Below are positions 1 to 6,325 of a stretch of DNA of 9,857 nucleotides, piece by piece; the stretch's first letter is position 1, and every line of letters starts with the position of its first letter. Position numbers and translations under genes: made by a program. Source of the DNA: an uncultured Clostridia bacterium. GTDB taxonomy: Bacteria > Bacillota > Clostridia > Oscillospirales > Ruminococcaceae. Location of the stretch: assembly GCA_947381875.1 (NCBI GenBank), contig CANCXY010000121.1, positions 1 through 9,857 of the forward strand, written 5' to 3'. The notes below the pieces were generated by a model. It was not told where the DNA came from and searched no databases. It was given only the letters and a program-made list of their open reading frames with translations.

Positions 1-281
1 CGGCGCTTTTTCCTGCTGCGGCGCGTCTCCTCCGCGGGCGGCTCCGGGGCCGACGCGGGGCGTTCCGGCGCATGGCGGCCGGTCTGCTCCTCCAATGTCT
101 GCGCGAACAACTCGTACAGGTCGTCCGGCAATGCCTGGATACGGCGCTGAAGCTCGTCGATCTTCGCCGCGTTATGCTCCCGCTGTTCGGGCGTCATTTT
201 GTATACGCGCCCGCAGAGCTGCGCCAACTGGCGCGCATACGCCTCCTGCTGCTGCCTTACATCCTGGTTTTTTTCATCCAT
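1..281 (-). CDS. Unidentified small protein after tmk, C-terminus cut by the window edge
   Basis: The reading frame starts at ATG 281-279 and stays open to the left edge (93 full codons seen), so the C-terminus is missing. The start is well supported: AGAGGTGA lies just upstream and contains the TGA stop of tmk, with only 6 bp between the two genes, so translation is probably coupled. The protein begins MDEKNQDVRQ. Residues 1-60 are Gln/Glu/Arg-rich and likely helical, with a TPEQREHNAAKIDELQRRIQ stretch (residues 30-49) that could form a short coiled coil. Residues 70-93 are Pro/Ala/Glu-rich and end in a basic run (RRSRKKR), as in a disordered, possibly nucleic-acid-binding tail. No signal peptide or membrane segment is seen. 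I do not recognise the family; it does not look like YaaQ, YaaR or HolB, which often follow tmk in Bacillota. Position suggests co-expression with pcrA-thyX-tmk. The reading frame is fairly certain and the function is unknown. Confidence 0.7.
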   Translation of the reverse strand, partial: MDEKNQDVRQQQEAYARQLAQLCGRVYKMTPEQREHNAAKIDELQRRIQALPDDLYELFAQTLEEQTGRHAPERPASAPEPPAEETRRSRKKR

Positions 282-287
282 CCTGTG

Positions 288-950
288 TCACCTCTTTATG
301 ATCCAGCTGCTGATCTCCGCCGCGATCTCCCCGGCGGGGCGCATTTCGCTGTTTTGTGTACATAAAACCCTGTGCCAGCCGTATTTCCGCGCGCAAAAGC
401 GGCCCGCCTCCGCGCTTTGCCGCTGGAAAGCGGCGTCCCGTTCGTGTATATCCTTCTTTTCCTCGCTGCCGTGGTACCGCTTGAGCAGCAGCCTCTGGGA
501 GACCTCCGGGTCGGCGTCCAGATACACCACGTCGTCGGGCGCGGGGATGCCCAATTTGCCATATTCAAAATCAAACAGCCACGCGAGGAACGCCTCCCAT
601 GCGTCGCGCGGCAGCTTCGCGCACTGGTGTACGGCGTTCGATGTGGTATAGCGGTCTGCCACGACGACACCCCCCGCGTGATAGAACGCGCCCCAGGCGG
701 TTTTGTAGCTCGCGTAGCGGTCGACCGCGAAAAAGCTGGACGCCGCGTAGGCGTTTACATCCGCCGCGCTCTGCCCGAACGCGCCGCTGAGGTACATCCG
801 CACCAGCGCGCTGGAATCGCTTTCATAATCGGGAAAAGTGATGGGCAGCACCCGCGCGCCGTTCTGTTTTAGCGCCTCACAGAGCAGGCGCGCCTGCGTC
901 GCCTTGCCGCTGCCGTCGGGGCCTTCCAGCACGATCAGCCTTCCTGGCAA
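288..950 (-). CDS. tmk: Thymidylate kinase (dTMP kinase)
   Basis: It phosphorylates dTMP to dTDP with ATP in the cytoplasm, the step after thymidylate synthase on the way to dTTP. The 220-residue product has the P-loop GPDGSGKAT at residues 10-18, FFAVDRY at 73-79, the DRYTTSN nucleotide-monophosphate-binding motif at 99-105, and a lid-like charged segment near 145-160. Length and fold order fit the clostridial Tmk-like family, whose P-loop reads GKAT rather than the more usual GKTT. The start is set at TTG 950-948: it gives the family-typical opening (MPGRLIVLEG) and has GGGGAGG and AAAGG upstream. An in-frame ATG at 1049 would add 33 Arg-rich residues and overlap thyX by 115 nt, so it is rejected. 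GTG 932-930 lies inside the first beta strand and is too late. The gene overlaps the end of thyX by 16 nt, implying translational coupling. The family is sure; the exact start is moderately sure. Confidence 0.92.
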   Translation of the reverse strand: MPGRLIVLEGPDGSGKATQARLLCEALKQNGARVLPITFPDYESDSSALVRMYLSGAFGQSAADVNAYAASSFFAVDRYASYKTAWGAFYHAGGVVVADRYTTSNAVHQCAKLPRDAWEAFLAWLFDFEYGKLGIPAPDDVVYLDADPEVSQRLLLKRYHGSEEKKDIHERDAAFQRQSAEAGRFCARKYGWHRVLCTQNSEMRPAGEIAAEISSWIIKR

Positions 951-1726
951 AGCCTTTCCCCCTCCCCGCGCATCGCCGCGTATTTTTCTCGCATCTCTCC
1001 GGCACGCCCGCAGCTCATTTTTCCTTCGGGGCACGCGCCCGATACGCACGGCGGTCCGCTGTGGAGAAAGAGCATCGGCGCGGCGGCGCTCACAAGCCGC
1101 AGCATCTCATCAGCCAGCGCGCGTATCTCCCACTGGGCGCGCTGGCAGCAGCGGTGGCGGAAAAAGTTGTTGAGGCTGCGCGCGTTCATCGTTACGATCA
1201 TTTTTGTGGTGCAGGCGTTGGGCAGCAGGAAGCGCGCGTCCTCTATGGCGCTCTTTTCCGCCTTGCGCGCCGCCTGCTTTTCATCCATGCCCTGCTGGGT
1301 GAGGCGGCGGATATGGCCGTCTTTGAGCAGCGCGGCGATATGCTGGTACTGTTCGGCCTGCCCGGCCATCTCGGCATCAAACGCGGCTTTTGCCTCCGCG
1401 TCCCCCTCTATCTCCGGCGGCGTGACGTATTCAAACCCATCCAGCCGCACATAGCGCTGGCTCTGCACGCTGTAGGAGGCGATCCTGTGCCGCGTGATCT
1501 GTGCTAACAGCGACCGGCTGACGCCTTCGATGGCAAAGGTGAACGAGGCGTGTTCTGTGGGGCTTTCGTGCCCCATCTCGGCCAGGCGCGCCAGAAACTC
1601 CCGCGTTTTTTCAGGGGTGAGTCCGTCCATCAGATCTTCTATGCTTGCGTTGGAATAGCACAGCTTCGCGGCGGCGGCCACCACGCGCTCCGGCTCCGGC
1701 GTGTGCGCAATCAGCTTTACTTTCAT
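935..1726 (-). CDS. thyX: Flavin-dependent thymidylate synthase ThyX
   Basis: It makes dTMP from dUMP using methylene-tetrahydrofolate as carbon donor and reduced FAD (NADPH-derived) as hydride source. Unlike ThyA it releases tetrahydrofolate, so thymidylate synthesis does not depend on dihydrofolate reductase. The 263-residue protein carries the diagnostic signature RHR-x2-S-x4-S-x-R as RHRIASYSVQSQRY at residues 79-92, plus the dUMP/FAD-binding region LLPNACTTKMIVTMNARSLN (residues 158-177) followed by NFFRHR. The C-terminal part has Cys217, Cys222 and Cys229 in a PPCxSGxCPEGKMSCG pattern, which I recall from clostridial ThyX proteins. Start ATG 1726-1724 overlaps the TGA stop of pcrA (ATGA), with GAGGGGGG just upstream, so coupling to pcrA is likely. 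Its 3' end overlaps tmk, which uses its product. Cytosolic homotetramer by family. Identification is firm. Confidence 0.96.
   Translation of the reverse strand: MKVKLIAHTPEPERVVAAAAKLCYSNASIEDLMDGLTPEKTREFLARLAEMGHESPTEHASFTFAIEGVSRSLLAQITRHRIASYSVQSQRYVRLDGFEYVTPPEIEGDAEAKAAFDAEMAGQAEQYQHIAALLKDGHIRRLTQQGMDEKQAARKAEKSAIEDARFLLPNACTTKMIVTMNARSLNNFFRHRCCQRAQWEIRALADEMLRLVSAAAPMLFLHSGPPCVSGACPEGKMSCGRAGEMREKYAAMRGEGERLCQEG
953..967 (-). promoter_or_regulatory. Ribosome binding site that decides the tmk TTG start
   Basis: Read on the minus strand, GGGGAGG (967-961) and AAAGG (957-953) stand just before TTG 950-948. The site lies inside the last codons of thyX, so ribosomes finishing thyX would pass over it. 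No ATG or GTG at a useful distance gives a full-length P-loop kinase. This supports TTG, although the spacing of 10 nt from GGAGG is slightly long. Confidence 0.5.
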
Positions 1727-4260
1727 GTCTGCCCCCCCTCTGTTATACGCTTCATGGGCGCGTAATTCGCCATTGTTTTTTTCGTGCCCGCCGTATCGAA
1801 CGCAATTTCCACAATGCTGTCGCCCGCCACAGGCGTCACCTTCAATACCGTACCCCGGCCAAACACCTTATGTTCCACAAGATCGCCCGGCTGGTACACC
1901 TTGCCCGTGTTCTTCTGCGCGGGCGGCGCGTCTCCGACTGTTGAACGCGGGGCAGCGGTGCGTGCCGGGCGCGGGCGCAGGGGTGGCAGGGGCGCGCCCG
2001 GTCGGCTGGTGCGCTGCGGCTCCGCCTGGCGCGGCGCGGTACCGTAACGCGCGGACCGGCCCGCCTGCACGCTCGTGCGCAGGTTCGCTTCCTCATATTC
2101 CGGGTACAGATAGGTGCTTTGCCACAGGATATTCCGACGCATCTCTTTGCGCTGCTGCGCGGCATAGCTGCACTCAGATTCCAGCAGGTTTTCGTCAATC
2201 TCCTCTAAGAAGCGGGACGGACGGTTGCGCTGTGTATGCCCAAACAGCATGCGCATTTCGGCGCACGAAAGATGCAGCTCCTTTTTGGCGCGCGTGATGC
2301 CCACATAGCACAGCCGCCGTTCCTCCTCCAAGTCGGCGCTCTCGTAGCGGCTGCGTTCGCTGGGGAATATCCCCTCCTCCATGCCCACAAGGAACACGCA
2401 GGGGAATTCCAGGCCCTTGGCGGCGTGCAGCGTCATCATTACGACTTTATCGGCCTCCTCGTCGTAGTTGTCGATGTCGCTGATGAGCGCCACTTCCTCC
2501 AGAAAGCCCTCCAACTCGGCTTCGGGGCCATGCTCGTCCATGTATGTCTTGATGCTGGAAATAAGCTGCCCGATATTTTCCAGGCGCGACTCCCCCTCGT
2601 CCCCCTGCCCTTCCAGCATGCGGCGGTAGCCGGTGATGTCCAGCAGCTTGTCCACAAACTCGTCGGCGGGCATGGCCTCGTAGGCGTCGCGCAGTTTACA
2701 GTAGATTGCCCAGAACCCGCCCAGCGGCGCGCTGCGCGCCAACGCGGGGTAATTGCCCGCGTGGCCGATCACATGCAGCATCGGCAATCGGCTCTCGGCG
2801 GCAATATCGGCGATGTTCTGCACTGTCACCCCGCCGATTTTGCGCGGCGGCTCGTTGATGATGCGCCGCAGGCGCAGATCGTCCTGTTCATTGATGACGA
2901 TGCTGATATACGCCAGGATATCTTTAATCTCCTTGCGCTCATAAAAGCGCTGGCCACCCACGATCTTATACGGGATCCCCGCGCGCACAAAATAGGTTTC
3001 CAGCGGGCCGGACTGCGCGTTCATGCGGTACAGCACCGCGTGGTCGCGCAGTTTCATGCCTTTTTTTAAGTTTTGCCCAATCACCCCGGCCACATGCGCG
3101 GCCTCGTCCATTTCCGAATCCGCCTCATACGCCCAGACCTTGCTGCCGGTGCCGTTCGTCGTCCAGAGGGTTTTCTCCTTGCGCCCTTTGTTATTTTTGA
3201 TCACGCAGTTGGCCGCGTCCAAAATATTGGAGGTGGAGCGGTAATTCTGCTCCAGACGGATGACCTTTGCACCCTCGAAATGCTGCTCGAAATTCAGAAT
3301 GTTTTCGATCGTCGCGCCCCGGAAGCGGTAGATGCTCTGGTCGTCGTCGCCGACGGCGCACACATTCCGGTGCGCCCCGCCCAGCAGCCACACAAGCTGG
3401 AACTGCGCCACGCTCGTATCCTGGTATTCGTCCACCAGGATATAGCGGTAGCGGTTCTGGTAGAATTCCCGCACATCGTCATTTTCGCGCAGCAGCCGGA
3501 CCGTCATATAGATGAGGTCGTCAAAATCGAACGCGCCCGCCTGCCGAAGCTGCTCCTGGTACGCGCCGTATAGCTGGGCGATCTGCCCTTCCCGTGTGTC
3601 CGCGCGCGCCTGCGCCATTGCCTCGCGCGGGCTGAGCATCTGGTCCTTCATATGGCTGATGATGCTCAGCGTCGCTTTCAGCGGCAGGAACTTATCGTCG
3701 ATGTTCTTTGCGCGGTACACTTCCTTCATCGCGCGCTGCTGGTCGTCGGTGTCGTAAATGGCAAAACCCTGGGGATAGCCCAGGCGCGCCGCCTCCCGTC
3801 GCAGGATGCGCACGCACGCCGAATGGAAGGTGGACGCGTGTACGTCCAGCCCCTCCTCGCCCAACATATTTGCCAGGCGGTTTTTCAGCTCCCCCGCCGC
3901 CTTGTTCGTAAAGGTGATGGCAAGGATATGGTACGGCTTGACAGGGTGTTCACTCAGCAGTGCGCGCAGCGCCTCGGAGGGCTGACCGCCGCAGCGCACA
4001 AGCTGTTCTAATTCCGCCAGCATGGCTTCATCCGCGCCCCACGGCACGTCTTCGGCACTGTACGCGCTGCCGTACCGGATCAGATTCGCAATGCGGTTCA
4101 CCAGTACGGTGGTCTTGCCGCTGCCCGCGCCCGCCAGGATAAGCAGCGGACCCTGCGTGGCGAACACGGCCTCGCGCTGCATGGGGTTCAGGTGCTGGAA
4201 CTGCGCTTCTAAATACTGCCTGCGCAGTGAGAGGAATGCTTCGTTCAGTGGTTGGTCCAT
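1723..4260 (-). CDS. pcrA: ATP-dependent 3'-5' DNA helicase, UvrD/PcrA type
   Basis: Superfamily 1A helicase acting in nucleotide excision repair, replication restart and removal of RecA or RNA polymerase from DNA. In the 845 residues the motifs appear in order: Walker A GAGSGKT (44-50), motif Ia ITFTNKAA (115-122), DEYQDT (277-282), VGDDDQSIYRFRGA (303-316), EQNYRSTSNI (337-346), TLHAAKGLEFP (610-620) and YVGITRAKKEL (652-662). A basic Pro/Arg/Ala-rich linker (about 733-785) leads to a PcrA-type C-terminal Tudor-like domain (788-840, GDLVEHKVFGRGTV), which in PcrA contacts RNA polymerase. About 40 extra residues (65-108) separate Walker A from motif Ia, which helps explain why it exceeds the usual 720-750 residues. 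Start ATG 4260-4258 opens MDQPLNEAF; the preceding ribosome site is weak (AAGG, 9 nt away). The open frame continues upstream to 4566, but that would cover the predicted promoter. First gene of pcrA-thyX-tmk-unknown. Confidence 0.95.
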   Translation of the reverse strand: MDQPLNEAFLSLRRQYLEAQFQHLNPMQREAVFATQGPLLILAGAGSGKTTVLVNRIANLIRYGSAYSAEDVPWGADEAMLAELEQLVRCGGQPSEALRALLSEHPVKPYHILAITFTNKAAGELKNRLANMLGEEGLDVHASTFHSACVRILRREAARLGYPQGFAIYDTDDQQRAMKEVYRAKNIDDKFLPLKATLSIISHMKDQMLSPREAMAQARADTREGQIAQLYGAYQEQLRQAGAFDFDDLIYMTVRLLRENDDVREFYQNRYRYILVDEYQDTSVAQFQLVWLLGGAHRNVCAVGDDDQSIYRFRGATIENILNFEQHFEGAKVIRLEQNYRSTSNILDAANCVIKNNKGRKEKTLWTTNGTGSKVWAYEADSEMDEAAHVAGVIGQNLKKGMKLRDHAVLYRMNAQSGPLETYFVRAGIPYKIVGGQRFYERKEIKDILAYISIVINEQDDLRLRRIINEPPRKIGGVTVQNIADIAAESRLPMLHVIGHAGNYPALARSAPLGGFWAIYCKLRDAYEAMPADEFVDKLLDITGYRRMLEGQGDEGESRLENIGQLISSIKTYMDEHGPEAELEGFLEEVALISDIDNYDEEADKVVMMTLHAAKGLEFPCVFLVGMEEGIFPSERSRYESADLEEERRLCYVGITRAKKELHLSCAEMRMLFGHTQRNRPSRFLEEIDENLLESECSYAAQQRKEMRRNILWQSTYLYPEYEEANLRTSVQAGRSARYGTAPRQAEPQRTSRPGAPLPPLRPRPARTAAPRSTVGDAPPAQKNTGKVYQPGDLVEHKVFGRGTVLKVTPVAGDSIVEIAFDTAGTKKTMANYAPMKRITEGGQT

Positions 4261-4318
4261 TCTATTCCGCCTTTTCCGCCAGTCAAAAGGTGAGCGTGTC
4301 CAGCGCAAAGCGTTTTTA

Positions 4319-4350
4319 TATATTTCCCGCCCGTAGGATAGGGAAATACA
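4319..4350 (-). other. Stem-loop in the pcrA leader
   Basis: On the minus strand TGTATTTCCC (4350-4341) can pair with GGGAAATATA (4328-4319) over 10 bp with one G-U, leaving a 12-nt loop. It sits about 58 nt before the pcrA start. There is no U-run after it, so it is unlikely to be a plain terminator. A role in leader structure or message stability is inference. Confidence 0.35.
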
Positions 4351-4364
4351 CGGAAACTCTCTCC

Positions 4365-4378
4365 GCAGTCTGGACTGC
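4365..4378. repeat. Short inverted repeat in the pcrA leader, operator-like
   Basis: GCAGTC-CA-GACTGC forms 6-bp arms around a 2-bp centre, about 33-46 bp downstream of the predicted transcription start. As RNA the 2-nt loop is too tight for the full stem, so DNA binding by a dimeric regulator is the more natural reading. It may also be chance; I match it to no known operator. Confidence 0.3.
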
Positions 4379-4417
4379 CCAAAAGGTATGGCAGGCATTT
4401 TGACATAATATAGGTTG

Positions 4418-4446
4418 AGTATACCACATTCGCGCGCAAAAGGAAA
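4418..4446 (-). promoter_or_regulatory. Probable extended -10 promoter for pcrA-thyX-tmk
   Basis: On the minus strand, TATACT (4423-4418; 5 of 6 matches to TATAAT) is preceded by TG one base upstream (4426-4425), giving TGnTATACT. A weak -35 TTTCCT (4446-4441; 3 of 6) stands 17 bp upstream. The predicted start is near 4411, leaving a 5' leader of about 150 nt. Extended -10 promoters tolerate weak -35 boxes, which fits. Transcription might also read through from the upstream gene. Confidence 0.45.
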
Positions 4447-4540
4447 GGGGCATGGGGCACGGAAATCAATTTTTGCAGTTTTGCGGGGCGAAAAACGGGA
4501 GTGATTTCCGCAGGCACGTGGCCTCCGTGCGGATTTTGTG

Positions 4541-4581
4541 GAAAACGACAGGAACGCCGCCCCCAAAGAGAGCGGCGTCCC
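4541..4581 (-). terminator. GC-rich hairpin after the decarboxylase beta gene, probable terminator
   Basis: On the minus strand GGGACGCCGC (4581-4572) pairs with GCGGCGTTCC (4560-4551) over 10 bp with one G-U, enclosing an 11-nt loop. It lies 18 bp after the TGA of the beta gene. The following bases, TGTCGTTTTC, are only partly U-rich, so termination may be incomplete. Its position between an operon end and the next promoter supports the call. Confidence 0.55.
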
Positions 4582-4599
4582 GGAACATACAAACAGAAA

Positions 4600-5796
4600 T
4601 CACTTGAAAAGATTGATGAGGATACCAGCGGCAACGGCGCTGCCGATAACACCCGCGACATTCGGGCCCATAGCGTGCATGAGCAGGAAGTTCTGCGGGT
4701 TCTCCTGCTGGCCCACCTTCTGCGCGACGCGCGCCGCCATCGGGACAGCCGAAACACCGGCGGAGCCGATCAGCGGATTCACTTTGCCATGCGTCGCCCA
4801 GCACATGAGACGGCCAAACAGCACGCCGCCCGCGGTGCCAAAGCAGAACGCGACAAGGCCCAGCGCGACGATGAACAGCGTGTTCTTATTCAGGAACGTT
4901 GCCGCATTCGTCGTGCAGCCAACGGACACGCCGAGGAAGATTGTGATGATGTTCATCAACTCGTTGCCGGCGGTCTTATTGATGCGCTCCACCACACCGG
5001 ATTCCTTCATCAGGTTGCCCAGCATCAGCATACCGACCAGGGGTACGCTCGTCGGCAGGATCAGGCAAATCACGATGGTACACAAAATCGGGAAAATGAT
5101 TTTTTCCAGTTTCGAGACGGGGCGGAGCTGCTCCATCACGATCATGCGCTCCTTCTTTGTGGTGAGCGCCTTCATAATGGGCGGCTGGATGATGGGCACC
5201 AGCGCCATATAGCTGTAGGCCGCCACAGCGATAGCGCCTAAGAGTTCCGGCGCAAGCTGGCTGGCTACGAAGATGGCCGTCGGGCCGTCCGCGCCGCCGA
5301 TGATGCCGATCGCGCCCGCCTGCGGGCCGGTAAAGCCCAGCAACTTCGCACCAATATAAGTAGTGAAGATGCCAAGCTGCGCCGCTGCGCCCAGCAGCAG
5401 GCTTTTGGGGTTGGAAATCAGCGGGCCGAAGTCCGTCATGGTACCGATGCCTAAGAAGATCAGCGGCGGGTAAATGCCTAACTTCACGCCGAGGTACAGC
5501 ATATCCGCCAGGCCGCCGTGGTGCAATATCTCGCTGAACATTGGGTACAGCCCCGGATCCGCCCCCTCCGGCGGGATAAAGTATTCCATATGGATGATCT
5601 CGCCGAACGGCAGGTTCGCCAGCAGCATGCCGAACGCGATCGGCAGCAGCAGCAGCGGCTCAAATTGTTTCCCGATGGCGAGATAGATCAGCCCGCAGGC
5701 CACGATGATCATAATCAGGTAGCCTGGGTTCTGCACAAGGCCCGAAAAGCCGGATTCGTTGGCGATGCCGGTAACAGCATTCAAAAATCCCTGCAT
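4600..5796 (-). CDS. Sodium-translocating decarboxylase beta subunit (OadB/GcdB/MmdB family)
   Basis: Integral membrane subunit that couples decarboxylation of carboxybiotin to Na+ export in the oxaloacetate, methylmalonyl-CoA and glutaconyl-CoA decarboxylase pumps. The 398-residue product has many hydrophobic segments (for example 26-42, 46-62, 132-156, 232-249, 283-296, 306-330 and a last one at 375-397). GGADGPT at 167-173 carries Asp170. Asp170, Tyr196, Asn340, Gly344, Ser349 and Arg356 match the spacing of the functional residues Asp203, Tyr229, Asn373, Gly377, Ser382 and Arg389 of Klebsiella OadB as I recall them, so the pump looks functional. It follows the gamma gene by 19 bp, with GGGGAGGG ahead of ATG 5796-5794. 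The substrate cannot be read from beta alone; the alpha subunit and biotin carrier, which set specificity, are outside the window. The family is firm; oadB, mmdB and gcdB cannot be separated. Confidence 0.93.
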   Translation of the reverse strand: MQGFLNAVTGIANESGFSGLVQNPGYLIMIIVACGLIYLAIGKQFEPLLLLPIAFGMLLANLPFGEIIHMEYFIPPEGADPGLYPMFSEILHHGGLADMLYLGVKLGIYPPLIFLGIGTMTDFGPLISNPKSLLLGAAAQLGIFTTYIGAKLLGFTGPQAGAIGIIGGADGPTAIFVASQLAPELLGAIAVAAYSYMALVPIIQPPIMKALTTKKERMIVMEQLRPVSKLEKIIFPILCTIVICLILPTSVPLVGMLMLGNLMKESGVVERINKTAGNELMNIITIFLGVSVGCTTNAATFLNKNTLFIVALGLVAFCFGTAGGVLFGRLMCWATHGKVNPLIGSAGVSAVPMAARVAQKVGQQENPQNFLLMHAMGPNVAGVIGSAVAAGILINLFK

Positions 5797-5815
5797 ATCG
5801 TTTCACACCCTCCCC

Positions 5816-6238
5816 TTAAAACGGCTCTGTATACGCGTTGACGCCTGCTTGTCCCCACGAGGAACGCCCAGACGGTTTCACGCGCCGGACACTGCGCAGC
5901 GTAAGCCCGTTGCCGCCGTCCATTGCCGCGACGGCGGCGGCGATCACCGCCACGACCTCCGCCGGGATGCCCTTTTCCACGCTCGGCGCTTTTTGGGGCG
6001 GAGCGGCTTTCGCGGGCGCGGCAGGCTCCGGCACAGACGGCTTGGCCGGGGCAGGCTTGCCCTTTTTCTTCTGGTCGATCGAGGAGAACACGACGCCCTC
6101 CAGCGTAATGATGAGGTAGAGCAGCACCAGCACGCCGAAAACGATGATCAGGCCCGTTGCCACGACCACGCCAATAGACGGTTCGGGGTTCCCGGACACA
6201 GTGGTTGCCGCAACTGCAAGGAATTTAGAAAGACCCAT
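5816..6238 (-). CDS. Sodium-pump decarboxylase gamma subunit (OadG family)
   Basis: Small membrane anchor that holds the carboxyltransferase subunit to the beta subunit in biotin-dependent Na+ pumps. The 140 residues comprise a short outer N-terminus, one transmembrane helix (about 21-43), a basic stop-transfer run (DQKKKGK, 55-61), an Ala/Pro/Lys-rich flexible linker (61-88), and a small cytoplasmic domain (90-140) rich in Ala/Val helix followed by RSVRRVKPSGRSSWGQAG, the RxxRR...W..AG pattern typical of OadG-like C-termini. There is no biotin-accepting MKM motif, so the biotin carrier must be separate. Start ATG 6238-6236 has AGGGAGG 7 nt upstream. The frame is open further upstream, but that would cover the promoter at 6278-6306. 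Co-transcribed with beta, 19 bp downstream. The family call rests on TM topology, C-terminal pattern and the beta neighbour, since gamma subunits are poorly conserved. Confidence 0.85.
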   Translation of the reverse strand: MGLSKFLAVAATTVSGNPEPSIGVVVATGLIIVFGVLVLLYLIITLEGVVFSSIDQKKKGKPAPAKPSVPEPAAPAKAAPPQKAPSVEKGIPAEVVAVIAAAVAAMDGGNGLTLRSVRRVKPSGRSSWGQAGVNAYTEPF

Positions 6239-6271
6239 GAAACAACCTCCCTGTTCTTTTGGACGGTATCT

Positions 6272-6291
6272 TTTTCTATTATAATAGAAAA
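6272..6291. repeat. 20-bp perfect palindrome over the -10 box, candidate operator
   Basis: TTTTCTATTATAATAGAAAA is identical on both strands. It contains the whole TATAAT of the gamma-subunit promoter and ends at the predicted transcription start. A repressor dimer bound here would block RNA polymerase. Part of the symmetry comes free, because ATTATAAT is itself palindromic, but the added TTTTCT/AGAAAA arms do not. I do not match it to a named regulator. Confidence 0.45.
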
Positions 6292-6306
6292 CCCTGGCCG
6301 TTTCAA
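6278..6306 (-). promoter_or_regulatory. Strong sigma-A-type promoter for the gamma-beta decarboxylase genes
   Basis: On the minus strand TTGAAA (6306-6301; 5 of 6) and TATAAT (6283-6278; 6 of 6) are separated by 17 bp, near the ideal. Transcription would start near 6271, giving a leader of about 33 nt with the AGGGAGG ribosome site. It lies in the 87-bp gap after mnmA, so the pump genes can be expressed apart from the upstream sulfur-transfer genes. Confidence 0.8.
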
Positions 6307-6325
6307 GCCTCAAACGCAAAAGTTC

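Larger units (their letters stand above)
4261..4599. other. 339-bp non-coding gap between the decarboxylase beta gene and pcrA
   Basis: No gene is supported here on either strand. From right to left it holds a GC hairpin after the beta-subunit stop (4551-4581), a 9-bp inverted repeat with 33 bp between its arms (CGGAAATCA 4460-4468 and TGATTTCCG 4502-4510), a probable extended -10 promoter for pcrA (4418-4446), and a roughly 150-nt pcrA leader. The leader contains a GCAGTC-CA-GACTGC inverted repeat (4365-4378) and a 10-bp stem-loop (4319-4350). No Bacillota-type SOS box (CGAAC-N4-GTTYG) is seen. Confidence 0.7.

Noticed and set aside
935..1049. ATG 1049 as the tmk start
   Set aside because: It would overlap thyX by 115 nt and add 33 Arg-rich residues ahead of the P-loop that are not typical of Tmk.
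2236..3069. A 277-codon plus-strand open frame inside pcrA
   Set aside because: It is fully antisense to helicase motifs, with biased composition and no recognisable domain.
4400..4425. TTGACA on the plus strand (4400-4405) followed by TATACC
   Set aside because: The spacer is only 14 bp and no plus-strand gene follows; the -10-like bases belong to the minus-strand TGnTATACT.
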